Below are positions 1-10,768 of a stretch of DNA of 64,000 nucleotides, in pieces (within the stretch, counting starts at the first letter, position 1; every line of letters starts with the position of its first letter). The notes beneath the pieces were generated by a model, which was not told where the DNA came from, searched no databases, and saw only the letters and a list, made by a program, of their open reading frames with translations. Source of the stretch: Mesostigma viride (taxonomy: Eukaryota; Streptophyta; Mesostigmatophyceae; Mesostigmatales; Mesostigmataceae); NCBI GenBank assembly GCA_009746045.1, contig RPFO01000065.1:1348424-1412423 (forward strand), read 5' to 3'. Position numbers and translations under genes: made by a program.

Positions 1-1469
1 TTCCTGTCTGAGCACAAAGAGCCCTGCAGCCCTGCCCCTGACCTTGGAGACCTGCCTGCTGTCCATTGAGCTATCCACATACAGCTCCATGCAAATGGGT
101 TGTGATAAATCCACTGCAGACAACAGAATGCCAGATGAAGCCCTGACCTGATCAGCCACCTTGGCAGACCCTAGCTCCATCAGCATGTCATCAGGCAACC
201 TGGCTATGACCATAAGGTCTGGCCTGGAAATGCCTGCCACCCAAGCAACCATGCCCCTCACCATGGGACACAGTGCCTGTGTGATGACTGGAGGAAGCTT
301 GCTAATGAGGGTCTCTTGATAATCATTGCCCCCCACCAGCAGCATACGCCACTCCCCCCCTTCTTCACCAGTGTGGCCTCCATGCCCACAAACAGCAGAG
401 GCTCATTCTCCACCTGCCATTGCTCCCTACCCAGAGGAAACTTGGACTTAATGATGGAGATCAGCTCCTTAAGCCACGACGTGGGAGCTATCAGATGTAG
501 GTCATCCCCGTGCAGCGAAGCATACACTGGTAGGCCTTCCCATTGCCCCAGAAACAGACAGGGGTCTACAGGAGAGACCTTCAAGTTGCAATGCTCCTTC
601 AGGAAACGGTTGAGAGTCTCCCTCCAGATTATTGGACTTGACCTCAGGCCCTCCAGGCCCTTGAGGATTTTAAGGAACTCAGTGTGAATGTCCCTTTTCC
701 ATACAGCAGGCACCCTGACATAGAAAGGCGTCTTGCCCTCCCACTTTTCCTGTGCCACATCTGCATCCCCCTCCAGAAATGCCCTCTTGAAGTCTACCAC
801 CACTGAGCCATAGTCCAAGCCCTTGTTGAGAAGGCCTAGAAATACACACAGCAGCAGCCTCCAAGTGTCATGCAGCATGCCAGGGGTATACAACTCCTCA
901 GCAGTGCACTCACCAGTACCCTTGAACTCATTCAGCACTGGCCTGACATGTGGTACCTTGACCCCGTCCACCTCCTTCATCTTGATGACAAACTTGAGCT
1001 TGAGTAGACGTCGTGCAGGAGGCAGGTCATTGACAGGTTCCACGCATTTCTTGGAGATCCAGTCCTCCCCAGATTTAATCAGACCCAGTGTGACCTGGGG
1101 ACACATAATGGGAGAGGACATGAGCTTCACCAGGCCTTGGTAGTTGATAGGGCTGTGTCCAGCAAGTGAGTGAGGACCAATGCCCAAACTGCTTGGATGA
1201 CTAGCAGCTGGCAATATGAGGTCATCAACCAAGGGCTCCTGCCCCTGGCACACTTGCACACGCTTAACCGTCCTGGTTACTGCACGTGATAGGTGAGTGG
1301 TCCTGAAATTAATCAGTGGGACCTGACCAGCCCCTTCCTTAGTCAGGAGAGAGGACGTGATCACTACCCATCCTGGCATAGGAAATTCTGCCCCAGAAGA
1401 GCAGGTCCCTGATAGCCCTCCAAGACACAAAAAGCAGTGTCCTGTCCAAGGATAGGAATGATACCTCAC
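1..1469 (-). pseudogene. Copia A reverse transcriptase and partial RNase H
   Basis: The RT reads from about 1400 to 330. It has motif A (VVVDFKRAFLEGD) and the catalytic box ASLHGDDLHL in place of the usual YVDD. RNase H follows in another frame after a G/C run of seven (352-358 region) and is cut by the window edge; element B shows the rest of the domain. Near 1380-1470 single-base losses also break the join to the protease. The protein would make cDNA from the element RNA in the virus-like particle. Identity to B is almost complete, so the breaks are either recent or consensus errors. Confidence 0.82.
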
Positions 1470-3083
1470 CCAGTACCTTCACGTGTACCCCGCCACTGAA
1501 GTCAGACACAAACTGATAGCTGGGTTCAGTCATGCTGTACCCTGCTGCAGCTCTGGTCCCAATGATGGAAACCTGAGAATTAGTGTCTACCTCTAAGGCA
1601 GTGTCCAGCCCCAGATTGCCATGCCACCTGAGCTTGGCTACCTTGGGCTGCTTCTTGGCCCTTTGCAGAGCCCCAATCAATCCAGCCAAACTTGTCCCCC
1701 TGGGCTTGGTTAGAGCCTTGGGCTTGACAGTTGACTCCCCAGCTGTTGACCTTGCAGCCTGTTCAACAAGTACCTCTGCAACCTGGCCAGGGCTGACAGA
1801 TTCCCCTGCAACAGATGTGGTCGTTGCGTCAGTGATGTCACTTGGGACCTGAAAATCCTGCAGATCCTGTGAGCCTTGTGCCTGACTGCCCTCATTCATC
1901 AGGTTAGGCTTGACATATGACCAACTCAGCCGGTGTACATGCTTTGGTTCGTCCTCCATGCTGACCAAGCATGCGTGGCTAGCTTCATCAACCTGGGTAA
2001 CCACCCCAGGACTCCAGCTACCACGTTTGCCATAAAGGCTAGGTTCCTTCCAAGCTAGGACCTTCTGACCCACTTGTGGCTCCAGCATCTTCCAACCCCG
2101 GTCCTTCTCCCTCAGCTTGGCAAAGGTGACATGTGCAGCATGTTTCCAGCCCTCCAGCACATGTGGTGGGCACAGGCCATGATATAGACCCATTGGGCTG
2201 ACAGCAACTCCATCATAGTAGAAGTTAACCCTGCTGTTCAGCTGCTGCTCCACGTTCCTCAGCCATGCACTCCTGACAAGTGCAGGTGCAGACAAGGGTA
2301 CCCAGTCTTCAGAGATGATCAATTTCTTGACCTCCTGGATTGCCCTCTCTATAGCACCCTGCTGCCCATGAGCCTCCCTAGGTGTAACCAGCAACTCAGG
2401 AAGGGTGGGATCACCCTTGAGATGCTGAAACTGCATGTCCACCTGGATCCTTGTGGTAGGAAACTTGGCTCTTACATTCTGCAGGGCAGCCAGCAAGTAC
2501 CTGTTCTTCATAGAAGGTAAATGCTCTAGCACCTTGTATTTGTGTACCTGTCCACGCACACCAACAGTTGCATGCCCCTGATGTGTTGGATATCACACTG
2601 CAGATCACCAATGCTCTGAGGTAGAGCTTTGGCATGTGATTTCCTGGGCTTGTTGGAGGACAACTGGCACTTACACCGTGAGGCAGCTTGCTGACACGCC
2701 TTGAGAAGGGGTGCCCTGCCCATACGGAAGGCAAAGTTGTTTGACAGAGAAGTGGCATGCCCAAACATGTTGTGGATTCGGGCACCCAACTCCTGGTACA
2801 CAGAGGAAGCAGTCCCTGGCACAGTCAGGACTGTGCTGTCAGGTTGTCCAGCATCACCATGCTGACTTCCATCCTGTTCTGACTCAGAGCCTGAGTCACC
2901 CTGCTCATGCCCAACACCTGGACCGCCAGCAGGGACCACATGCATACCACCAGAGGCCTTCACACCCCTCTGTGGTTGTACATTGGTTTCTCTCAAAATG
3001 AGAGGTCCACCCTCGTGCCCAGCACGAGGATGCATGGGGTCAGACATTCTTACAGCTGCACCAGCTGTCAAGGACGTCTTCAT
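1339..3083 (-). pseudogene. Copia A integrase and retropepsin-like domain
   Basis: Two overlapping frames (3083-2526 and 2559-1339) together match the single B reading frame at 16563-18284. The break is a run of three A where B has four. Integrase features are a His/Cys zinc region (ARIHNMFGHA ... SRCKCQ) and the acidic triad in DLQCDIQHI, IQVDMQF and GQQGAIERAI. Downstream lies a retropepsin-like stretch, LEVDTNSQVSIIG. This order (integrase before protease) differs from standard Copia, where protease precedes integrase. No protease motif is seen between gag and integrase. Confidence 0.8.
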
Positions 3084-3223
3084 AGGAACCTGTACCTCTC
3101 CAGGTGACCTGGGGCCACCTGAACCTGGAGATCACCCTCTTGTTGCCCAGATATAAAATCTGCATTGGAGCACCTGGCCTCCCCCTTGGGTGAATTAAGG
3201 TGTGTAGGGGTTGCCTCAGACAG

Positions 3224-3640
3224 TCACTGCTCCTTGTTTTCTTCTTGTTGACTGCCCTTTGAAGGCTGGCCTGCCTGGGACTTGTTCTTGTTGTTGTTTT
3301 TGTTGTTGTTATTCTTGTTGCTGCCCTGGCCCTGGGTCTTCTTGAAGCTGGGACACTCCTTCTTGATGTGCCCCCACCCCTTGCACAGGTAGCACTGGAT
3401 CTTTGACTTGCCCTGGCCACTGCCCCCGTTGTCAGATGCGTTACCCTGCTTGGGCTTGCCACCCACCCTCCTGAACACCGACTTGGCATGTGATTGCCCG
3501 TCAGGGTCGGGTGAATGGTTGGCCTTCCGCTTGTTGTGGTTGCCCCCACGTCCTCCTTGGCTTCTGTCAGCCTCAGACGCCTTGGAGCCCCCCTGGGCAC
3601 GCCCACCTGCATGGGTAGCCTTCACAGCTGGCACTCCACC
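3224..3640 (-). pseudogene. Copia A gag, C-terminal part
   Basis: This is the continuation of gag 12659-13354 after the C insertion; the frame rejoins exactly at the CCACC target copy 3636-3640. It contains a zinc knuckle (CYLCKGWGHIKKEC, CX2CX4HX4C) followed by an Asn/Lys-rich tract and a stop. Spliced across the insert, gag would be 370 residues, against 373 in element B. Gag forms the particle and the knuckle binds genomic RNA. The B copy ends in a different frame after its Asn tract, caused by a small indel. Confidence 0.85.
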
Positions 3641-4113
3641 AGTTAGAATGCGGTGGGATATATTGCTTGAGAACACTGAAGGCTGTGAGCAATGAATTGC
3701 TTGGTTCATTAGAAAATAGGTTTACCCTTTATCAACGTTCCTCTCACCGGCTGCGCCGCCAGTGACCGTTGGGTGCAGACCGTTGGCCCGAGGCCACACG
3801 ATGACAGGTAGCAGTCTAGTCACTGCATCGTGCGATCACAGATCAATGCACGCTGCAGTACGGTCCCTATCTAGGATACTCTAGTACCGTCCAATGACAG
3901 GACACTACGTATACTGGGTACTGACATCTGTCACGTACCTCAGTACCCAAAGTACCTATCTAGGGAAACGTATGCGACTCGACTAGCATTCCTATCTGCA
4001 TAGCCCACGTGGTATTTATATTCACATACCAACGTAGGTTTACAAGGCTTATTCATACGTTGTATTCACAATGCCTTTGAGACTTAGTCTACAGCAAAGC
4101 ATGGAGACTAACT
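3641..4113 (-). repeat. 3' LTR of Copia C
   Basis: This 473 bp LTR is identical by eye to 12181-12653. It begins and ends with the inverted hexamer AGTTAG/CTAACT. The purine-rich stretch just inside it on the minus strand (complement of 4114-4140) is the probable plus-strand primer site. Confidence 0.95.
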
Positions 4114-4487
4114 CCAGTATTGTTTTATTATTTATTTCTTAATGCAGGTCTGCACCCCCAACATTATTGTTATTGTTTTTAAGTTGATTAGGGGTACAAA
4201 AGAGACATGGCTGGTTGAGCCAGGTTGGTTACAGCTGGCTGTTCTGGCCAGGTGTTATATTGCACATTAAATAAGGTGTACACAGCTGGCTGGTTTGGCC
4301 AGTTACTGAAGCACACATTAAGTAAATGGATACAAAGCTTGTGTCCTCAAGCTGCAAATGGATACAAATCTGACCTAGCCAGCACTCACACCCCACAACG
4401 AATGTGTTGAATTTTATGGCGCCCAGCAGCTATCGCTGTGGTAGGGGGGTGTGGTGGTTGTGTACTGAGCTATGGCCAGTCATTTAT
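4114..4487 (-). other. 3' untranslated region of Copia C
   Basis: This stretch lies between the RNase H stop and the 3' LTR. It contains short imperfect repeats of a GGCTGGYTNNGCCAG-like motif near 4208-4305 and no gene. Confidence 0.6.
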
Positions 4488-5012
4488 TCAAACACTGACA
4501 CGGATACCATATGGATTCATATTCTCAAAGAGTAGCTGGTATTGTGGGCCAGCTGCATCCCTCAGCTTGGTTAAGGCATCTGCTGGGTTTTCTTCATCTT
4601 CCACATGATGCCAGCTGGAGAAGTAGGTTGCCTCCTGTTTGAGGATCACCCAATCCAGGTCAGTGTGGACAGCAGTAGAAACAGATTTCTTGGTTAGAAA
4701 ACTGATCACAGAATAGCTGTCAGTATAGAGATGTGAGATGACATTGCATGTGCTGCCTGCCTGGTTTTGTAGCCAGGTGAGCATGTGCTGCAGGGAACGA
4801 GCATGCAATGCAGCAGACACCACAGCACGACATTCAGCTGAGTTGCTGCTGCCAGGTTTTCTGCGGTGTAGCCTGCTGTACCAGGAAGTGAGGGACATGT
4901 AATCTGACCTGTTGGTGAGAAAAAACAGCCCTGATTCCCGTGCCCCCATCTGATTGATTGTTCTGCTCTCCATGGAGCTGTCCATGACACTGTGTATGTG
5001 GATGTCTTCCAT
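4488..5012 (-). CDS. Copia C RNase H domain
   Basis: This 174-codon frame carries the Copia RNase H acidic residues: the Asp in SVMDSSMESR, the Glu in SAECRAVV, the Asp in HLYTDSYSV and a final Asp in ENPADALTK. It degrades RNA in the RNA:DNA hybrid during reverse transcription. It is separated from the RT frame by a one-base shift at a run of six C near 5038-5043, where RT and RNase H should be continuous. The shift may be a real mutation or a homopolymer consensus error. Confidence 0.85.
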   Translation of the reverse strand: MEDIHIHSVMDSSMESRTINQMGARESGLFFLTNRSDYMSLTSWYSRLHRRKPGSSNSAECRAVVSAALHARSLQHMLTWLQNQAGSTCNVISHLYTDSYSVISFLTKKSVSTAVHTDLDWVILKQEATYFSSWHHVEDEENPADALTKLRDAAGPQYQLLFENMNPYGIRVSV

Positions 5013-5017
5013 CAGAT

Positions 5018-6182
5018 TCAGGCCATGGAGGATGAGGGGGGACAGTCATGGATCAACTTCCTGATGTGACTGCATTTGATTTTGACTAGAACATCATGGG
5101 TGACCCTGCTGATGACAGCTAAGGGAGCCCCACAGATGGCTGACCACCACCCCAGTTTGCCCTGAACAGTGGCACACATGTGTAAGGGGAGGCAGGTGTG
5201 TTGCAGCAGATCTAGACAATCTTGAATATATTCTGCAGGAGGAGAGAGAGAGCAGACCCATTGATCTGGCTGCCTGTGCAGCTGCAACATGATGCCACAG
5301 AACTGGATGGGGGTTGTGCTCAATTCCACCTGTTTGCCAATCTCATATGATTCCTGGACCTGCTGAATAAATTTTTCCACCTCAGCTCTAGGCCCACAAA
5401 TGAGTTGGTCATCTCCATGCCACACAAAGAACAGCAGTCCAGAGGGGGTGGGTACAACAAAAAAGCATGGGTCCAGGTCATCATATGTGGCCTTGAGCTT
5501 TTTGAATACTTCCTCTGCTGAGTCTCTGAAAATTTTTGGGGCACTGACAAGCCCTTCCACCCCAATGTTGATGATAAGGTGGGGCTCATCAATATAAGGT
5601 TTCCACACAGCTGGGGTGTCTACCACGTACACCTTCCCTTTCCACACAGATTCAGCCTTTTCTGGGTCCCCCCTGAGGAAGGCCCTTTTAATGTCAGTGG
5701 CTTTGCAGACATAGTCTTGGCCTGCATTGAGGTTGTGGAGGAATAGGGAGAGCATGATCCTGAGTGAGGTTTGTTGCAGCCCAGGTGTGTATGTTTCCCC
5801 TTTTGGCAGTGTGGATGTCCCCTTTAATTCTGTGACACATGGTCTGGCATGGAAGATTGGGGAGCCCACTTTTTGTGGTTTTTGTTTGAGAACAAATTTT
5901 AGTCTGAGCTTTTTGGCTCCCTCTGGCACGTCCCATGAAGGGGTGACAGGCGGTTTGTATTGAGGGTTTTTGGGGTTGGGCAGGACCCATTCCTGCCTGG
6001 CTTGGTGGACAATGGCCATCAGCCACTTGGTAAACCCTTTTTGTGTTTTGCATTCTTGTATGACGTGGGAGATTTGGTGGGGTGAGTGCATGGCTATGTC
6101 CCACTTGCCCAGCCCAAAGGCTGAGGGATGGAGGAACTGGCTGTGCACTAACTTGTCCAGATCAGGGATCTCCCCAGGTGCA
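5018..6182 (-). CDS. Copia C reverse transcriptase (C-terminal part of pol)
   Basis: The RT domain starts at the LINE D insertion. Removing D and one target copy joins it in frame to the integrase-protease part at 7551, giving about 975 codons of continuous pol. Motifs visible are KATDIKRAFLRGD (motif A, catalytic Asp) and VWHGDDQL (motif C). In motif C the usual Tyr-Val is His-Gly, as in elements A, B and F. The frame ends near 5018 at the C-run shift before RNase H. The first part of the longer open frame (above 6194) is antisense LINE sequence and is not part of the protein. Confidence 0.88.
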
Positions 6183-6193
6183 TACTGAGTGTT

Positions 6194-7130
6194 CCTCGCA
6201 CAGCCGGCTGCCCCATCGGCTCCCTCCCTCTGCAAGGATGACATCCGCGCAGTGCTGGAGGAGCACGTGACCTGGCCGCTGGCCGAGAAGCTGACATCGC
6301 TGAACACCACGCTCAACACGGTGGAAGCCCGGGTCTCCAACGTGGAAACCAAGGTCGTCCACAAGCTACAACCCCAGTTCACGGCGCTACACACCGCGGC
6401 GCAGGCTTCGGAAAAGCATGCTGCACTTGTCTCTCGCCTTAACCAGGTGGAGGGCAAGTGTGGCGTGCTCCTGAAGAAGCTTGAGGCCATCACCGCCCAC
6501 ACCGAGGCCCTGGCCACACAGGTCCCCAAGATAGCGGAGCAGACGGCCACCATTGCATCCCAGCCACCCCGGCAGGATGCTGGCGACCTCCCGCCGCTCT
6601 CCTACGCGGACCTGCTGCGGTCAGCGACCGCCTCCACCACCGACGCCATCGCCACAAAGCTCCAGGAGCTGGAGGACCACCGCCAGGCCCAGCAACGGGA
6701 GGTCACCGACCGCGCTCGCCGCGAGTGCCGAGTGGTGCTACGTCGCTTCCCCCAGAAGCCAGGTGAGACGTCAACCTCTCTTGCTGACGAGCTCAAGAAC
6801 CAGCTTCTTACCCTCATGGGCCTGGTAGGTGAGGTAGAACTGCGTGGGTGCCACCGCCTTCCCCAATCACGGGACAAGGCGGCTCCCCCACCAGTCCTAC
6901 TCACCTTCCCCTCCCCTGAGGATAAGCAGCGGTTCCTCTCTCGTCGCAAGCGGTTGCACCACCTCACCTGGACGCTGGATGACGACCTCACCCCCGCTCA
7001 GCAACAGCAGCGACGCGACCTGTGGCCGGAATACCTCCGCCATAAGCAGGACCCCCAGAAGCCCAAGGTGTACTGGAGGGGCGGGGACCTGATGATCAAC
7101 CACAAGATGTGGACGCCCCCAGCGGGCTAG
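6194..7130 (+). CDS. L1-type ORF1 protein, 5' truncated
   Basis: There is no ATG; the frame is open from the insertion junction for about 312 codons. The N-terminal 130 residues form heptad-rich sequence (LTSLNTTLNTVEARVSNVE), as in the L1 ORF1p coiled coil. They are followed by an RRM-like part (RRECRVVLRRFPQKPGE ... PPPVLLTFPSPEDKQRFL) and a C-terminal basic domain (LTPAQQQQRRDLWPEYLRHK) ending in INHKMWTPPAG. L1 ORF1p is an RNA-binding trimer that packages element RNA. The copy looks intact apart from its missing start. Confidence 0.8.
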
Positions 7131-7550
7131 AATAGCAATAGCCCTAGCTTGTAACCATTGGCGTCACTGCCGCTAAGGCAGCCATGCCTAGAATGTTGCC
7201 TAGCTGTGCCAACACACCTAGTCACGTGCCGCCAACGCACGGTACACAACCAGCCATAGCCTTAGCCTAGTCCTAGTACAGCCATGCTACGCCCTGGCTA
7301 TGTTCAGATTACCTGCCCACGCTCCTTGCTATGATATGCTCACATGGGTCTTATTGCACCCACAGTTTGCCGGATCGTTAGCCTGTCCTTTTAGCTAGCC
7401 GCGCCCGATTGCAGCTGTGGCATGCCTTTGGCATGAAGGAGACTGGGGGTCTCTGCCCTTTCTCCTGTAGTGCACACACAGGGATTAAAAGCACTTCGGT
7501 GCTCCGTGACTCCCCAACGGGAGCACGAGTTTAATTAATTAATTAATTAA
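6194..7550 (+). mobile_element. LINE D, 5'-truncated L1-like element with ORF1 only
   Basis: The insertion lies in the RT of Copia C with an 11 bp duplication TACTGAGTGTT (6183-6193 and 7551-7561). It contains an ORF1 (to 7133), about 400 bp of 3' UTR and a (TTAA)n tail at 7531-7550. No endonuclease or RT ORF2 lies between ORF1 and the tail. Related tails and 3' UTRs occur at 22953, 23512 and 51361 on the other strand. Because C has identical LTRs, D must be younger still. Confidence 0.9.
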
Positions 7551-9310
7551 TACTGAGTGTTGACTGCCTTGATGACAGCATCCATACCAGGGACAATACT
7601 GGAGAGAGGGATTTTAAAGTGGTCCAGAGGAACTGCACCCACCCCTGTGACACTGAGCTCATTGGCTGAGATAAGCACCCCAGGATAGGATACAAAAGGT
7701 TCCCCCAACAAGGTGTTACCAGAATACCCCTCCACCACCTGGAAGGGTGTCTGAATACCAAGTATAGGGAGCATCACTTGTCCCACTACATCCAGTGAGC
7801 TTTGGCCTGAGAAATCCTGCACCCGTGCCCAAAATGAAGGTGCAATCTCAAGACCAGGGATGGCTTGTGCACTGATCACACTGACCTGTGCCTGAGTGTC
7901 TATTGCCAGGGTCCAGGGGTCCTGACTAGTGCACACAGCTGAGACTTTTGCCAACCCTGCGGCCACAGCAGCTTGTTGCTTATGTGACCTGTGTAGTGCT
8001 TGCAAGGCGACTGCCAATTTGGACCTCAGAGCGGGAGGTTTGGCAGACAGGTTCGTGCCTTGGGGCTGAGCTAATGCTTCCAACCCAGCTACCTCGTGCC
8101 TGGTTAAGCAATCCCCAGGTTGTGAAGTGGGCCTGGCTTCACTGAGGGTGGAAGGGTTCACAGAGGGTGCTGTGGTGCTGTCAACAGCAGTAATTGGTGG
8201 CTCAGAGCTACTGCTGGGCATGCTGGAGTTGCCAGATAGAAGTAGTGAGTCCATGCTTAAAGACTCTTCCCCAGGCACGTCTGCCATGGGAGAATAATAC
8301 TTCTTAATTCTATGACAGCTCACCCTGTGACGCTTCCCATTGATATTGTGCTTGACCTCCACGGTCTTGCTGTTTTTGGTAAATCCACGGATGGTAACTG
8401 GACCTAGCCAAGTTCCAACCTTACCAAAGCTGTTTTCCTTGTAATAGAGAACTTGATCACCTTTTTGGAATACTGGCCTGGAATGGGTTTTATCTTTTTC
8501 TGCCAGTTTTGCTGAGGTTTGTGCACGTGCAGTGTTGTACAGTGCTATCACCTCTGGGGGATATACACCTGCCTGCAGGCCTGCTGGGATTACTTCACCC
8601 CACGTGGCATGCAAGACAGGTCTCATGTTTAGGGTTGTGCACATTTCATGACACCAGAGTGCCCTGTCACAATAGACCCCTGAAGTAGCATCCTTGGAAG
8701 GATTTTTGGCTAGTAGGGTTTTGACAGATCTGATGGTTCTTTCAATGACCCCCTGACCCTCATGATCTTCCAGCCCAGCAATCTCTATTGCTTCACACCC
8801 TTCCAGGTCAGTCAGACAAGAAAATTGTTGATCAAGCAAAATTCTGTCAACTGGGTAGAATCTGGGTAAAGCAATCATGAGTGCAACACGTAGCTGCCCT
8901 GCAGACATGCCAGGTAAGGGTTCCATTACTGTGAACCTGGACCATGAGTCTTTTAGGATCAGGTAGGGTTGGACATCTTTGTTGATGTGCATCACATCCC
9001 CCACTATCATGCCCCTATTGGTGGAAGGAGTTGCAGTATGCCATTTTTGAGGTTTGGGGCTATTGAACTGACATTCTTGACAGTGTTGTCTAGCCAGTTT
9101 TACTGCATTCCTGAGTTGTTTTCCCATGCTACTACCCCCCAGCCGTCTGGCCAGTTCCTCAGCCACTGTTTCATGACCCATGGCTAGGTGCAGCTGATGA
9201 GCAAGCTCCTTGATATCTATGGAGTTGTCAACAGTAGGGGTTAGTGCTTTTATGTAAGGTTCCAGTAACAGGGTGCTGGGAGGACAGTAAGGTTGCTGCC
9301 TCAAAATCAA
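7551..9310 (-). CDS. Copia C pol: integrase followed by retropepsin-like domain
   Basis: The integrase begins with an HHCC zinc region (LHLAMGHETV ... ARQHCQEC) and the catalytic triad sits in VGDVMHINKD, ILLDQQFS and GQGVIERTI. After the integrase C-terminal part (QVLYYKENSFGKVGTWLGP) comes a Ser/Pro-rich linker, then LAIDTQAQVSVIS ... NTLLGEPFVSYPG. The last two match the active-site strand and the ILG-type strand of a retropepsin, but with Gln where the DTG/DSG glycine normally is. The domain therefore lies between integrase and RT. LINE D interrupts the frame at its end. ATG 9310 is the first in the frame; the true entry may be by frameshift from gag. Confidence 0.85.
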
Positions 9311-9735
9311 TTATGCCCTGGCTGCCATCCCCAATGGTAATGAGATCATCATCCTCAGAGTAAACAAGGTGAGAGAACTCACATTGTTTTGGTAGCGAGT
9401 CCTGTTGCACCGGCTGCCAGGAGGTCCCAGGGGATGACGTGCGTGCCAGCAACCCGGGCAGAGATCCACGTTGGTGTGCAGGGAGTCGTTGTTGGGGCAG
9501 TTGTCCCGTATGCCCCCTCTGGAAGCACCTCAGGCACCGTGGGCCAGGGTTTCCAGGTTGGTTGTTGTTGTTGTTGTTGTTGTTGTCCCTGCTGGGACCG
9601 GTTCTGGCCCTGCTGGGACCTGTTGTTGTTGTTGTTTTGGCCCTGTTGGGACCTGTTGTTATTGTTGCCCTGCTGGGACCTGTTGTTGTTATTGTTGTTG
9701 TTGTTGTTGTTGTTGGGGTTGCCATGCAGGGGCAC
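9228..9735 (-). pseudogene. Copia C Asn/Gln tract and zinc knuckle region of gag (frameshifted)
   Basis: A long CAA/AAC triplet run (9555-9718) encodes poly-Gln or poly-Asn depending on frame. It is followed by CLRCFQRGH, the first half of a CCHC knuckle; the expected final Cys lies in a different frame. The related F element has the same knuckle intact (CTRCSCKGHERDDC), so C has lost one or two bases here or uses frame shifting. The triplet run links gag (9689-10768) to pol. Confidence 0.6.
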
Positions 9736-10768
9736 ACGGTGCCACGTGTTGCCACGCCCCTGAGAGCCACTGCCCCCTTGGTGGGAGGACTTGTGGGTCT
9801 TGGGTGCCCCCCCTGGCTGGCCTGCCCCTTGCGTTTGTGGCCTTGGACACCCTGGACCTTGGGGTCCTGGGCCTGGGGTTGCCAGTACCCAGGGGGTCCA
9901 CTGCCTCCTCGATATAGAGCATGGCAGCTCTGAAGTTGTCCCAGAGGGACTTGAGGCCTGTAAGCAGGGTAGCCAGGACAGAAGGTTGCAAATTAGCTTT
10001 TGTTAGCCAGGTGTGGATGAGATACCTTGGTTGGAGCTTGAGAAGCTCAAGGTCTTTCTCAATCATTACCCTGTATGTTTTTGCATCCCCAGAGAGGTTA
10101 TTCTTGTTCACCTTATATGCAGCAAGCCAGTTGAAACGTTCTACTGCTTCCATGTGGTTATTGGTAAGCACTAGCTGTTTCAGATCAGTGATAAAGGTAG
10201 GCCACTGTTCAATGGCTGCTTCAGGTGTCAGGGTGCGTTCCTGATAGGTTTGAATCAATGCTCTAATTGCAGGAGATGATTGATGGAATGTGGAAGAGGC
10301 CCTGAGAGCCTTAAACTGATGTCTAAGGTTAAGACCTTCCATCCCATACTCCAGAGCAAAGACAAATTGCTTAGCTTGTTCAACAGTGTGACCCTCAGGC
10401 AAGCCAGCAATATTGATTTTGGATTCCTTTTTATGAGGGTTAAACACACCTGTGAGAGGGGGGTTGGCCCTCAAGAAGCCGTCGGTTGCCTGTTGGAGGC
10501 GGGTGGGGTCCAGGTTGATGGTCCCCCGCTCATACCGCGACATCAGGGCGCGCAGGCCCTCGACAGTTTGCAGCTGGTTAGCTGTTAACTGCTGGTCTTG
10601 CAATGAGGCCAGCTGAGCCTGGAGAATAGCGAGCTGTTCCAGGACATCCCCCGTCCTGGGGGGGGCCTCAGCAGGCTGGTTGGGTGCCCTTGGCACCTCT
10701 GCACCTCCCCCCAGGGCCTCCTGGGGTCCTGGCCACCCCCCCTGGTTGGGGAGGGGGCCCCAACCCAC
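9689..10768 (-). CDS. Copia C gag core
   Basis: The 359-codon frame is a retrotransposon capsid-like protein: low-complexity Gly/Pro start, helical segments (VLEQLAILQAQLASLQDQQL; INIAGLPEGHTVEQAKQFV), then WLAAYKVNKNNLSG and LIHTWLTKANL. The same blocks occur in F gag (WLASYKVNKSDY, LVNTWLTKAEL). It overlaps the upstream coiled-coil ORF by 184 bases in a -1 relation, which would allow a frameshift fusion. It ends in poly-Gln before the knuckle region. Confidence 0.75.
   Translation of the reverse strand: MGWGPLPNQGGWPGPQEALGGGAEVPRAPNQPAEAPPRTGDVLEQLAILQAQLASLQDQQLTANQLQTVEGLRALMSRYERGTINLDPTRLQQATDGFLRANPPLTGVFNPHKKESKINIAGLPEGHTVEQAKQFVFALEYGMEGLNLRHQFKALRASSTFHQSSPAIRALIQTYQERTLTPEAAIEQWPTFITDLKQLVLTNNHMEAVERFNWLAAYKVNKNNLSGDAKTYRVMIEKDLELLKLQPRYLIHTWLTKANLQPSVLATLLTGLKSLWDNFRAAMLYIEEAVDPLGTGNPRPRTPRSRVSKATNARGRPARGGTQDPQVLPPRGQWLSGAWQHVAPCAPAWQPQQQQQQQQ

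Noticed and set aside
316-687. Plus-strand 123-codon frame that is identical at 18961-19332
   Set aside because: It is antisense to RT in two copies of the same element; identity reflects the copies, not a gene.
5018-6553. A 511-codon protein starting at 6553
   Set aside because: The first 120 codons are antisense LINE D; the real RT begins at the LINE junction at 6182.
9389-9933. Plus-strand frames of repeated Val, Leu or Cys near 9.5 kb
   Set aside because: They are antisense translations of the gag Asn/Gln triplet run.
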